This document shows positions 54,266 to 64,000 of a DNA stretch of 64,000 bases, one piece after another. The DNA lies in contig NC_051443.1 in the NCBI RefSeq assembly GCF_001649575.2, positions 1,008,763-1,072,762 on the forward strand, in the 5' to 3' direction. The translations under genes and the position numbers were made by a program. The notes below the pieces were generated by a model. That model saw only the letters and a program-made list of their open reading frames with translations. It did no database searches and was not told where the DNA came from. The stretch comes from Kryptolebias marmoratus (Eukaryota > Chordata > Actinopteri > Cyprinodontiformes > Rivulidae). Numbering within the stretch: the first letter of the stretch is position 1; the number at the start of each line of letters is the position of its first letter.

Positions 54266-55690
54266 ATTTTTGTTGATTGATGTGATTAAATATATTTAGT
54301 TTTTTAAGTCAATTTTGTTTAAGAAAAAATTAATAAATAGTAAATAGTAAATAAACTTCATTATTTTGACATACTGAAGGAAAACCACAGTCAAGAAAAA
54401 ATGCACGCAATATTTTTGAAAGATTTGGAGAAGTTAATCACATTTATTGCTAATTATTAGGAAAATATTTAGTTAGATCTGGAAATATTTGACACTATTT
54501 TTATAAATCAATCTCTAAATTCCACCTAAATATTTTTGTAGAAAAAAATGAACAAAAAAATCCATAAAGAGCACATTTTCAGTTTTAATTAAAAAAGTTG
54601 AACAAATGCATAACAAAAACTTTTGGGGCATGCAATAATTTCTGTAATGTTCTTTGTTTAAAATGTGCTCAAATGTATAATGAGATATTTTAATATAATC
54701 ATGATTATATTGATAAATGTTTGTTTTCAGTACTTAAGAGACTTTTTGCAGACACTGTCTGAAGTCTGGATCCAATGATGGGCATCAAGTAATATCTGTT
54801 TTTGTTCTTTCTGATGATGTATTTGGTTTTTATTCCAGTTTACTGTGGTTGCTGTTCATTAGGGGCCTTTCTGATTTATTTATTTTTTTCTTCAATGAGG
54901 GAAAGTCAGCTCAGTCAGATTCACTTCAGGAGGGCTTTCTTGTCATTTTAAAGCATTTCATTTATTTACCTTTAAAAAGTTGCTTTAACAGTATGTGTTA
55001 AGTCATCTGTACTGCTTTTCTGAATTTGTCTGAGTCTGAACTGGCTGTGTCTCCCTAAACATGTCAGAATTCACCCTGCTGTTTGTTTTGTTATTAATTA
55101 TTAACTCATTAACTTTTGGAGATGTTTTAAAGTATGAAATATTTCAGGTCCTCTCTGTATTTGTCTGTCATTTAGTTGCTGGTTGAGCTAACAAGTCCTC
55201 TGAAACAAACAACACCGAGAGGCTGTATGTAACTACTGCCCCCATAGGCAGCAGGAGGTAATACACACAATAAAAATAAACTAAACAACTTTAGTACTTC
55301 TTCAAATACAGTTTTTATGAGTGTTTCCAGGAAGTTTCTTTAGGGAGGTGGGATAGGTGGCAAACACTGTGTGATTGTAATCTTTATAAATTTGAGATCA
55401 ACATATGACTTTTTTTGTCCCCACTTACAGTTAACATGTAAGCAATAAAACTACTCTCCAGGCAAACCCCTTTTTCCCCTTTTCATTTTGATTATGTTAT
55501 AACAGCACTTAGGCCTTGTCCCCATGGAATCAGTGTTTTTCCAAAACAATCTTTTTATCTTTTATTAGATTTTTAAAAAGATTCTGTTGTAGCTATGCCA
55601 GACTTGTATGTGGCAATATCATGCTACCACAAAAATACATCAAAAACAGCAAACAAGGCATGGAACATGAGCATAAAGCTTATATTAAAC
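54266..55690. other. No gene recognised
   Basis: AT-rich throughout. A GGCCTTGTCCCCATGGAATCAG word at 55512 resembles a MITE end, without a partner. A 63-codon frame at 55516-55707 has no motif. Confidence 0.4.
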
Positions 55691-55691
55691 A

Positions 55692-55955
55692 TATACAGTG
55701 CCAATAAAAAGGAATTTACCCCCTTAGATGTTTTATGCTTTTATTGATATCATAAATCATAAATCAATTATGGTCAATATAAATAGACATTTTTGATCCC
55801 AAAGAATTACAAAAAAACAACAACAACAGCAACAAAAACAACCTTCAATGTCAAAGTGGAAAGGAATTTCTACAAAGTAATGCAAGATTAAAAAAATGTC
55901 ACTCAAAATAAGTGATTGCATAAATATTCATCCTATTTAATCCCCGCCTACTTTA
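55692..55955. mobile_element. Tc1/mariner-type element, left end only
   Basis: TACAGTGCCAATAAAAAGG, then TTTATTGATATCATAAATCA and TATGGTCAATATAAATAGACA is the outer part of an element related to the one at 24210. Sequence passes directly into a LINE at about 55956. Confidence 0.6.
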
Positions 55956-57879
55956 AGAAACATAGTCCCTCCAGTGTGTCCTGGGTCTTCCTCTGGGCCT
56001 CCTCCTGGTGGGACGTGCCCAGAACACCTCACCAGGGAGGCGTCCAGGAGGCATCCTCACCAGATGCCCAAGCCACCTCAACTGGCTCCTCTCGNACGTG
56101 GAGGAGCAGCGGCTCTACTCTGAGTCCCTCCAGGATGACCGAGCTTCTCACCCTATCTCTAAGGGAGAGCCCAGACACCCTGCGGAGGAAACTCATTTCA
56201 GCCGCTTGTATTCGCGATCTCGTTCTTTCGGTCACTACCCAAAGCTCGTGACCATAGATAAGGGTAGGAACGTANNNNNNNNNNNNNNNNNNNNNNNNNN
56301 NNNNNNNNNNNNNNNNNNNNNNNNNNNNNNNNNNNNNNNNNNNNNNNNNNNNNNNNNNNNNNNNNNNNNNNNNNNNNNNNNNNNNNNNNNNNNNNNNNNN
56401 NNNNNNNNNNNNNNNNNNNNNNNNNNNNNNNNNNNNNNNNNNNNNNNNNNNNNNNNNNNNNNNNNNNNNNNNNNNNNNNNNNNNNNNNNNNNNNNNNNNN
56501 NNNNNNNNNNNNNNNNNNNNNNNNNNNNNNNNNNNNNNNNNNNNNNNNNNNNNNNNNNNNNNNNNNNNNNNNNNNNNNNNNNNNNNNNNNNNNNNNNNNN
56601 NNNNNNNNNNNNNNNNNNNNNNNNNNNNNNNNNNNNNNNNNNNNNNNNNNNNNNNNNNNNNNNNNNNNNNNNNNNNNNNNNNNNNNNNNNNNNNNNNNNN
56701 NNNNNNNNNNNNNNNNNNNNNNNNNNNNNNNNNNNNNNNNNNNNNNNNNNNNNNNNNNNNNNNNNNNNNNNNNNNNNNNNNNNNNNNNNNNNNNNNNNNN
56801 NNNNNNNNNNNNNNNNNNNNNNNNNNNNNNNNNNNNNNNNNNNNNNNNNNNNNNNNNNNNNNNNNNNNNNNNNNNNNNNNNNNNNNNNNNNNNNNNNNNN
56901 NNNNNNNNNNNNNNNNNNNNNNNNNNNNNNNNNNNNNNNNNNNNNNNNNNNNNNNNNNNNNNNNNNNNNNNNNNNNNNNNNNNNNNNNNNNNNNNNNNNN
57001 NNNNNNNNNNNNNNNNNNNNNNNNNNNNNNNNNNNNNNNNNNNNNNNNNNNNNNNNNNNNNNNNNNNNNNNNNNNNNNNNNNNNNNNNNNNNNNNNNNNN
57101 NNNNNNNNNNNNNNNNNNNNNNNNNNNNNNNNNNNNNNNNNNNNNNNNNNNNNNNNNNNNNNNNNNCCATCACAACCCTACAACATCCAGAGCCTTAAGG
57201 AACTCCGGACGAATCTCATCCACCCCCGGAGCCCTGCCACCGAGGAGCTTTTTAACCACCTCGGTGACCTCAGCACCGGAGATTGGAGAGCCCGAACCAA
57301 AGTCCCCAGGCTCTGCCTCCTCAATGGAAGACGTAGGATTGAGGAGGTCTTTGAAGTATTCGGCTCACCGACCCACGACATCCCGGGTCTAGGTGAAGCA
57401 CACCGCCCCCACTATAAACACTGTTGGTGCTGCACTGCTTTCCCCTCCTGAGACGCTGTATGGTGGACCAGAATCGCCTCAAAGCTGTGCGGAAGTCTTT
57501 CTCCATGGCCTCTCTGAACTCCTCCCATGCCCGAATTTTTGCCTCAGCGACCATCCAAGCCGCATGCCACTTGGACTGCCGGTACCTGTCAGCTGTTTCT
57601 GGAGTCCCACAGGCCAAGAAGGCCCGATAGGACTTCTTCTTCAGCCTGACAGCATCCCTCACCGCCAGTGTCCACCAGCGGGTTCGAAGGTTGCCGCCAC
57701 GACAGGCACTAACTACCTTACCTTACACCACAGCTCCGATAAGCCGCCTCAACAATGGAGGCACGGAACATGGCCCACTCAGGCTCAATGTCCCCCACCT
57801 CCCCCTGGAACATGTTCAAAGTTCCCCCAGATGTGGGAGTTAAAGCTCCGCCTAACAGGAGACTCTGCCAGACGTTCCC
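55956..57879 (-). pseudogene. APE-type LINE ORF2 (linker, RT and C-terminal region) with a large gap
   Basis: On the minus strand, 57662-57321 encodes VRLKKKSYRAFLACGTPETA and AEAKIRAWEEFREAMEKDFR, the linker between endonuclease and RT. A block KLLGGRAPGVDEIRPE-like RT start is near 57260-57190 in broken frame. After a gap (56275-57166), 56235-56029 encodes MTERTRSRIQAAEMSFLRRV and LSLRDRVRSS, the C-terminal region. The 3' terminal 100 or so bases present in the copy at the window end are missing here. A single N is at 56095. Confidence 0.82.
56275..57166. other. Assembly gap (892 N)
   Basis: Unknown bases, in the RT part of the LINE. Confidence 0.99.
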
Positions 57880-58070
57880 NNNNNNNNNNNNNNNNNNNNN
57901 NNNNNNNNNNNNNNNNNNNNNNNNNNNNNNNNNNNNNNNNNNNNNNNNNNNNNNNNNNNNNNNNNNNNNNNNNNNNNNNNNNNNNNNNNNNNNNNNNNNN
58001 NNNNNNNNNNNNNNNNNNNNNNNNNNNNNNNNNNNNNNNNNNNNNNNNNNNNNNNNNNNNNNNNNNNNNN
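57880..58070. other. Assembly gap (191 N)
   Basis: It joins a minus-strand LINE on the left to a plus-strand LINE of a different clade on the right. Confidence 0.99.
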
Positions 58071-58325
58071 CCAGGGCCTCAGAGAGGAACTGGAAAAGGC
58101 CTGGAAGGTGGCCCTCAGGGCAGTCACCCCCAAAACTGGAGCAGTGGCTAAAACAGATCCCAGGAACAACATCTGACATCTCAGTCCAGAAATGTGCAGT
58201 TCTAGGCACAGCCAAGATACTGCGCAGAACCCTCAAGCTCCCAGGCCTCTGGTAGAGGACCCGAGCTCAGAGGATGAAAAAGAGACCACCTGCGGAGGGT
58301 GAGAAGGGAATTGTATATATATATC
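58071..58325 (+). mobile_element. R4/Dong-like LINE, 3' end, plus strand
   Basis: The plus strand reads WLKQIPGTTSDISVQKCAVL and GTAKILRRTLKLPGLW, then stop near 58253-58255: the extreme C-terminus of the same LINE type as 45430-48178. A short 3' UTR follows and ends in a TATATATATAT run at about 58312-58323, the likely LINE tail. Upstream is the gap. Confidence 0.8.
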
Positions 58326-58326
58326 A

Positions 58327-58990
58327 AAATCAGGGTTTCCCCCAGAAAAGAGGCTAAGCCCAGTGGTAGGTGGCCGTTCGCCAGCTGACCATGATTTAGT
58401 AAAAACAAGATTAAAGTTGACAGGAAAGTTGAAAATATGTCTATTTATTTGTGTTTACACAAATTCACTTTTGAATTACTTTTTAAAACAAAAATACAAT
58501 TAAAATAAATAGAAATTGTTTGCACTTAATTTGAATCCTAATTTAAGTCACATTTACAGATAAATTAAATTAAAATAATTGAAAAAGTGCCAACAAGGCA
58601 CCAACACAAGTCTCACATCAAGGCCAATGAATAACAACAGACAACTCTGAAAAATAGAGAGATGTTGACTGTACTGTGCTTTTTGTGGCACAGACTGATG
58701 TTGGATCACTACATGTAACAACAAAACAAAACATCTAATGCTGAATTTAATAGCATCATTTTACTGGTAAACATGGATAATATTTTTCCGAAGTGCAAAA
58801 CATGCTTACACTATTCGGTCTTGTAAAGCCACCCGCTGAATTTTAGCTCAGCTAACCATTTTTGGTTAAACCCGTGTTTAACCAAAAATGGTGTCTTCAA
58901 ATGGTGGACGTTCTTCTGGGTCCTCATAATTGCAGCAGTGATGTAATGATCAAAGAAATTACTTTACAGACATAAGTTGTTCTTGAACAG
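58327..58990. mobile_element. hAT-like element, one end recognisable, with a perfect hairpin
   Basis: CAGGGTTTCCCCCAGAAAAGAGG at 58331 is a familiar fish hAT terminus. No matching end was found to the right. A perfect inverted repeat at 58855-58892 has 17-bp arms (ACCATTTTTGGTTAAAC) around CCGT. The interior has no frame. Confidence 0.45.
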
Positions 58991-59175
58991 TGAGAGTTTA
59001 TTCAAAATAACAGAGTCTGTGCCGAATCGAGATTTCTGGCCCAATCTGGGAAATTCCCCGTTTCTCTCGGGGCTGCTTCTTTTTATAAACATTTACCACA
59101 CCCAGCTGTAGAATAACACACACACACATCCCACTGGGACGGACTTAACCGTATAGATTCAAATACATTCAATTT

Positions 59176-60115
59176 CAGTGGTGGGCCGTCAGAGCCAGCA
59201 AGGCCTTCTCTGCTGGCCTAATATACCCAAGAATCATCATAATTATGATAAAGGTTAATTTAATTTTTTATTTACTTTCCCAGATATCTAAAAGTATTCA
59301 TATTCTCTTCATGTTATATTATGCTCCTTCCAGTGCTGTTGTTTTTAGGTTAGAGTTTTTATCCAATCAGAATTCAGCTCTTATGTTGCCAGGCTGTATG
59401 AAATCTGCCTGGGCCTTCAGAATCAACAGTGCAGGCGTCTGTGCTGTAAGTGAACAGGCAAATACAGTTGATAGACAGCTGCGATAGCCAATCAGATCAC
59501 GAGTTGTGTCAGTAAGGCCCCCTAGCTGCCCTCCCGTTGAACGTGACATTTACGCGTCCTGTGATTGGATATGGATACTTACTAGTTTGAGCCGCGGCAG
59601 TGCTATGCAGATCAACAGAGTCACACCCGGGACTGTTAACGGCTAAACACTTTTAACCCACAATGGCCGAAGGAGAGCAACACGTTGATTTGGTTGCTGA
59701 TTTACTGACAAGGCTGTTTTCAAGACAAACTTTTCAAGAGAAGCTAGATCTCGTTAGAGGAGGACGGCCGACCCCGAGCAAGCTAACCTGTCCCAGAATG
59801 GATTTTGTGTTGACATAAGTAACAGCCTTTTTGGTGAGTGCAAACATTTTATTTATTTTATTCTATTTTATTTCGTTTGACAGTTGCATACCAGATATGT
59901 TTTAATTGCTGATGCAGGTTTGTTGATTTTTAAAATGCGCCGGATAATAGTCCATTTTGTATACAACTGAGGTGATCCAATGCCAATTAGTGCTTAAGTT
60001 TGCTTCTAACTACTCTCCAATCCTGGTGTTATAAATGCTGGCATAATGAAAGGTATTTATTGACTAAGTTGGACATCACTGAAGGCCTAAGTGTGAAACG
60101 CACCGCCTGCCACTG
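59176..60115 (+). mobile_element. hAT non-autonomous element carrying a transposase first exon
   Basis: The left end is CAGTGGTGGGCCGTCAG; the right end in reverse complement is CAGTGGCAGGCGGTGCG (12 of 17 match). The flanking 8-mers do not match, so the right border or the duplication has decayed. CCAAT-type words (GCCAATCAG near 59487, GTGATTGG near 59563) lie upstream of the exon, as in a promoter. Confidence 0.6.
59663..59818 (+). CDS. ZMYM1-like hAT first exon, 51 codons
   Basis: ATG at 59663 has the context CACAATGG. The peptide starts MAEGEQHVDLVADLLTRLFS and continues with FQEKLDLVRGGRPTP, a leader that I recognise from ZMYM1-like hAT transposases. It ends in TAA at 59816-59818. The conserved leader probably continued by splicing (GTGAGTGC follows at 59833). 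The downstream transposase is absent, so it is a fragment. Confidence 0.55.
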   Translation: MAEGEQHVDLVADLLTRLFSRQTFQEKLDLVRGGRPTPSKLTCPRMDFVLT

Positions 60116-60760
60116 CATCATAGTAGCACACATGCATGGAAAAAGAATAAGAACAGAACAAGCCATGACCTTTTAACTTTTTTTAAGAACACGTCCATCA
60201 TTCTGAATATTTTTCTTTTGCAGGAGTCATGTTAGTAAAGAAACAAAAGCGTTCCATGGTCTTCGGATTGTGTCATGGTTTACAGCTTTGACGGACCCAA
60301 ACTCAAACAAGTGATTCAAATGATCCATTTGTAACACAGTCATTTTTTTTCTTTACTTAGAAACCCTTTTAGGACTGTCAGAGCAACAGAGGGTTTCTTG
60401 AGTGGCATGCAAAGACAGCAACATCATACAAAAACAGCCTCTCCATCCCTAAAGAAAGTGATGATAACATGATGTCCCACATCCTCAACAACCATTGTAG
60501 TCATCACAGATGACCAACAAATGGGAGATAACTGTATGGAAGCCATATCTCTTCTCCAAGACATAACAAACCATAACTTACTCTTCTAGATGATGAGAGA
60601 AACCTTCCAGTATTGTCATCAAATTCTGCACAATCTACATCACTCAACTGATCTACTACAAATGTTTTGTCACTTCTTAGACACTAAAAGACTGGTGATG
60701 TACTCCTCTCCATTTGCCTTTCTTTTAAAATTAAAAATGGGACTGCTCCTGGCGTGAAGT
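60116..60760. other. No gene recognised
   Basis: Poly-T runs near 60180 and 60345. Sequence looks unique but has no frame. Confidence 0.4.
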
Positions 60761-60772
60761 CAGCCCATCACA

Positions 60773-61050
60773 TTAACGAGGGTCTGAGCGGTTCTCCCTT
60801 TGATGTGACCGAACTGAGTTCTGATAGTACTTCCCACATCTGAGTTTATGGATCCAAACGCAAGGAAGGTTTTTATCTTTCGGGAAGCAAAAAATAAATA
60901 AAACTTCAGTGGTATTTTCTGGCCATTTCAAGCAATTAATTCCAATGAACTGAACTTTATTGTGCCGGTATTCATCCACTCACTGAGAAATAGCTGAACC
61001 TCAGCAGCTCAGCGGTCGTCACACTTCCGGGTTGGTCACGGAAAAAGCTG
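60773..61050 (-). CDS. Possible THAP-like first exon, uncertain
   Basis: The 68-codon minus frame (60979-60773) has FCFPKDKNLPCVWIHKLRCG, which resembles the FPKD..W block of THAP fingers. The N-terminal C-x2-4-C pair of a THAP domain is not visible in this frame. Just upstream on the minus strand (61033-61010) is CCGGAAGTG, an ETS-like site common in the promoters of such genes. It could be a P-element/THAP9-like remnant or chance. Confidence 0.3.
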
Positions 61051-61685
61051 AAAACACCCGAGTGGTTTCTTCAATATTCAAAATTACCAAAAGATATAGT
61101 TTTTTTTTTTTAATTTCTACAAAAAACACATTTTTTGGCTATATTTTTACTGATGTTGGCTTCAAAACATGTTTCAGTTCAGCTTTAAAGGTTCCAGAGG
61201 ATTCAAAGCATTAAACAAGGTTTGCTTTCCCCTCTTCTAATTTTTTTGGTGTTAATACAGTAAAATTAAACTGGTATATGTTAACAGCTTTACAGATTTT
61301 CTCCTACTGAATAGAATGTATTGAATAAAGTATTTTAATGTATTAGATTTTTTTTATATATTATTAATCATGTTTGTAATGTGAAACATCTAATTTTTCC
61401 AAGTTATCCTAAAAATAGATGCACTACATTAAAAAATGCTCACATATTAAAGTTTAATAAATGTTATATCAGAAGGCAAACCTTTTCTCTGGTCCTAATT
61501 GTGTTCAGATGTTGTTTGCTTAGGGTCCATTTTATTAAGGTATTACTTTTATAGACAATGCAAGGCAAGTGATTTCTATAAGATGTCATACATTTGTATT
61601 GTTCTTCTGCTGTTCATTCAGTGAATGTCAGCAGCTGGTCCTTTTCTGTATGGTCCAGATAGCTTTATGATTCTTTCTGAAGGTG
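61051..61685. other. No gene recognised
   Basis: AT-rich with poly-T runs. Confidence 0.45.
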
Positions 61686-62430
61686 GCTGAAATGAGGTTA
61701 AAGGTCTCTGTCAGACACACTCCTCACACCTTTCCTCCTGGAGGTCTAATACACTCCCTTGTCAACTTCTTCCATCCTCTTTTCCTTTCCTCCTCTTCTT
61801 CTCTTCTCTTTGAATATCACCTTCACTCCATCCCTCAGTCTAGCAGTGAGATGCCAGATGGGGGGGAGGATGGATCCTGGTAGCTACACGTGACCCAGTA
61901 CTCTGATTAATAGAGTAGATGAGGGCAAAGGTGCAATGCACACCCCCACTCATTACCTCATTAGGATGGTCCACAGTGAAAGGTGATCTCCCTCATTATG
62001 TCTCAATGAAGAAGGCTGAACTCAACACAGTGTGAGCCGTCAGTCGAGCTTTTACCCTCCACAATTGCCCGGATCCCAGCCACCTGTCCTTTAATGCGAC
62101 TCTACATAATGTCACACCACTTTACACAGCGGCTGGCTTCAGGAAAGATTTAGCCTAATGAACACTTACATATATCAACTTGTGATCCAAGCTCACCTGA
62201 AGTTAAATAATGCTCCAATTATCTATTCACACCTGCTAAAGAGGATACAGTATGTGTGTTTGTTTGCTTCAGAGACACATTTAGTGTTTACAGGTTGGAA
62301 GGTGAGTCTTGTTTGAATTACTCCTTTATTCTGGGTAATTGAGAAGGTGATGCTTGTGAGTTAAGATCCCAGTTATGTTATTTGCTTAATGGTTCCCATT
62401 CTGCCTGGACCGATCATTTAAACATGTGAA
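61686..62430. promoter_or_regulatory. Non-repetitive region, candidate conserved non-coding DNA (inference)
   Basis: Balanced composition and no repeat matches. Many homeodomain- and HNF-type words occur (CTGATTAATAG, CATTACCTCATTAGG, CCTAATGAACAC, TAAATAATGC, GGGTAATTGAG). A frame at 61683-61883 is not recognised. It is the best-looking regulatory candidate in the window. Confidence 0.35.
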
Positions 62431-63424
62431 CACTTGGAATACAGTTAAAGTAAAGCATATATCCCCTTTAAAAAATAAAATAAAATAAAAAAAGGCAATG
62501 TAATAGAAAACGATAGCAAAATTGCAAAAATAAATTACTTTTAAAACAAAGTAATAAAGCAGAAAAAAAGCACATAGAACATAAAAAACAAATTAACATT
62601 TATTATATTTTATAAAAGGAATGCTATAATAATGTGTTACATGTAAATGTATAAAAAAAATGAAAGCCATTTAACACAAACCTTATAAAAATAGCTCTGG
62701 TTATCCTTATAAATTTGATAATATTCTGAAAACGGCTAATAACCAAAAAGCCGTTAATATGTTTTGATTTTTTTAATTTATTTTTTTGGTAGCTGATGGA
62801 CCAGTTTGCCTATCTTTAATTTTAAATGTAAATTTTATTTGACTAAAAAACTAAACAAAACAGGGAGTAATGCAGTCTCTGTGAGAACTATTAGTTTTTG
62901 ATTTTTTTGTTTGCCCTTCAACGCTTTTGTTTTGCATGTGAGCTGAGAAAGATTTATATGCTGGGTGGGGCTGCACATCCTGACACCTCCCGCTCAGCTG
63001 ATTACCTGGAGCTGAAACAATATTCTTCATTGGTTTGATTGTCATTACACAGTGAAATGTCCAGCCTCAGTAAAATCGCTGTCTCTAGTTTAGCTCTTGA
63101 GTATCTTCTAAGAGAAACTTTTGAAGTAACAACTACATGTACCTTGTCTACAGATCATCTTGTGTTTCTCTTGGTATAGACATTGTTCTGGTGCTTCCTC
63201 AGTTGGATGTCTCGACGCCTCCTTGCTCTCTGTAAGAACTGTCATTGTTACACCTGCATTGTATTCTTTTGTATTGTATTTTAAACATCATGATCTGATC
63301 CTGTTCGGATGGTGTTCATGTCTAGTAAACAGTAAAGTTTTCACTAACCTCTTTGCACTTAAACAATTTACTGAAACAGCAGACTGTTTGCTTGTTTGTT
63401 CATTTTATTCATCAAAAACTAACA
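62431..63424. other. No gene recognised
   Basis: 62430-62870 is AT-rich with A runs. Frames at 62851-63045 and 63160-63507 have no known motif. Confidence 0.4.
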
Positions 63425-63715
63425 GACACATCCATTTTCTTTATCCACTTTTCTGTGCCAAGTCATGGCACCAGCAGTCACAGTGCGAGAGGTGGGACAG
63501 CTCATAAGTCTATCATAGGGCCACAAAAAGATAAACAAGACAATCATTTATTCTCCCACTTACACAAAGAGTCAGTTTAGAGCTACCAATTAACCTAACA
63601 TGTAGTTTTTTAGTCTGTGGTGAAACAGAAGTGCACACAAAGTCCCCAGACAGGAGGCAAACTTGCAACCTCCTTTCTGTAAGGCAAGAGCTCTAACCAC
63701 TGCCACTGATAGACC
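63425..63715 (-). repeat. SINE-like repeat S1, near full length, minus orientation
   Basis: In reverse complement it shows AGTGGCAGTGGTTAGAGCTC, TTGCAAGTTTGCCTCCTGTC, CTAAAAAACTACATGTTAGG, TATGATAGACTTATGAGC and a tail of AAAGAAAATGGATG type, the same order as 14716-15057. Confidence 0.7.
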
Positions 63716-63834
63716 CAATTTTTCTGAAAGGTTTCTGAGCTGTGAGTTTACTGTCAGACTGCTACAAGGCTGATGGAGGACAAGTGGTTTGTTATGGTTT
63801 GATAATTTACTGTCATCTAACATGGCAACGGCTT

Positions 63835-64000
63835 GGACACTATCCATTGTCATTGTCTTCCGCTTATCCGGGGTCGGGTCGCGGGGGTAGCAGCCTAAGC
63901 AGGGAGACCCAGACTTCCCTCTCCCCAGCCACTTGGGCCAGCTCCTCCGGGGGAATCCCAAGGCGTTCCCAGGCCAGCCGAGAAACATAGTCCCTCCAGC
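63835..64000 (-). mobile_element. APE-type LINE, 3' end, cut by the window end
   Basis: The plus-strand text TCCGCTTATCCGGGGTCGGG, GGAGACCCAGACTTCCCTCTCC and GGGGGAATCCCAAGGCGTTCC is the reverse of the LINE C-terminus and tail. The last 18 or so bases (GAAACATAGTCCCTCCAG) are also the first bases of the LINE at 55956, so the two copies overlap in family coordinates. Confidence 0.75.

Noticed and set aside
56008..57198. 396-codon plus frame and 312-codon minus frame
   Set aside because: Open only because of the 892-N gap.
57393..58255. Overlapping frames of 106-252 codons
   Set aside because: They cross the 191-N gap; only the C-terminal LINE part on the plus strand and the linker part on the minus strand are real.
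1..64000. CRISPR array, operon or bacterial regulatory sites
   Set aside because: The DNA is eukaryotic by its introns, SINEs and transposons; no spaced direct repeats of the CRISPR kind were seen.

Overview
The window looks like a piece of a ray-finned (teleost) fish genome that is almost wholly made of transposable-element debris. No host protein-coding gene, rRNA or functional tRNA could be supported on either strand. The teleost call rests on the mix seen: a chromodomain Ty3/Gypsy element, many hAT and Tc1/mariner copies and MITEs, Harbinger and TTAA-type elements, APE-type and R4/Dong-type LINEs, tRNA-headed SINEs and low GC intergenic DNA. Species cannot be told. Family names come from recognising protein motifs and repeat ends, not from a database search. 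Where possible they are backed by target-site duplications (TSDs) read directly from the sequence.

Region by region. 1-4.85 kb: the 3' part of a decayed Ty3/Gypsy chromovirus (gag, protease, RT, RNase H, integrase, chromodomain, 3' LTR), cut by the window start. 5-8.3 kb: a Tc1/mariner remnant, a TTAA-flanked 1 kb element and an LTR-like block. 8.3-17.4 kb: copies of an unclassified dispersed repeat (F1), a Tc1 3' end, a 673-bp hAT MITE, SINE-like repeats and a LINE fragment. 17.48-19.15 kb: a second, inverted, internally deleted Gypsy copy with TSD GTTCC. 19.24-22.76 kb: a 3.5-kb hAT transposon with TSD CAACACAG and a three-exon, now broken transposase, itself carrying a 91-bp hairpin MITE. 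24.2-33.2 kb: a Tc1-type MITE, a ZBED5-like BED-finger hAT remnant, a solo LTR (TSD GTCAA), an inverted-repeat-bounded element with an acidic ORF, and a DUF4371-type hAT transposase pseudogene. 34.3-37.8 kb: a composite of at least three nested repeats, then an LTR-like block. 39.2-40.3 kb: a hAT MITE (TSD GTCTAAGA) and a LINE endonuclease fragment. 42.5-45.4 kb: a MITE, a Harbinger transposase pseudogene and a TAA-flanked MITE. 45.4-48.2 kb: an R4/Dong-like LINE on the minus strand split by a 1365-bp hAT element (TSD GCCTTGAC) that holds an LTR-retroelement fragment. 49.7-51 kb: a Tc1 element holding two later insertions. 52.9-53.7 kb: a hAT remnant whose CGGBP1-like zinc-finger frame contains a 96-bp-arm palindrome. 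55.7-60.1 kb: a Tc1 end, LINE pieces on both strands around assembly gaps, and hAT elements, one with a recognisable first coding exon. The window ends inside another LINE.

Between these lie stretches (about 9.4-9.8, 23.34-23.50, 41.2-42.3, 48.6-49.1, 51.6-52.5 and 61.7-62.4 kb) that look non-repetitive, with TAAT-rich and mixed composition. They are the best candidates for host regulatory DNA, so the window may be a gene desert or a large intron; this is inference only.

The genes do not form a pathway. Their relation is stratigraphic: younger elements with intact TSDs sit in older ones, so insertion order can be read at several loci. I found no evidence for an undescribed multi-gene system. 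The most unusual structures are the foldback at 53.34-53.56 kb, the inverted-repeat-bounded element at 29.98-31.11 kb and the unclassified F1 family.
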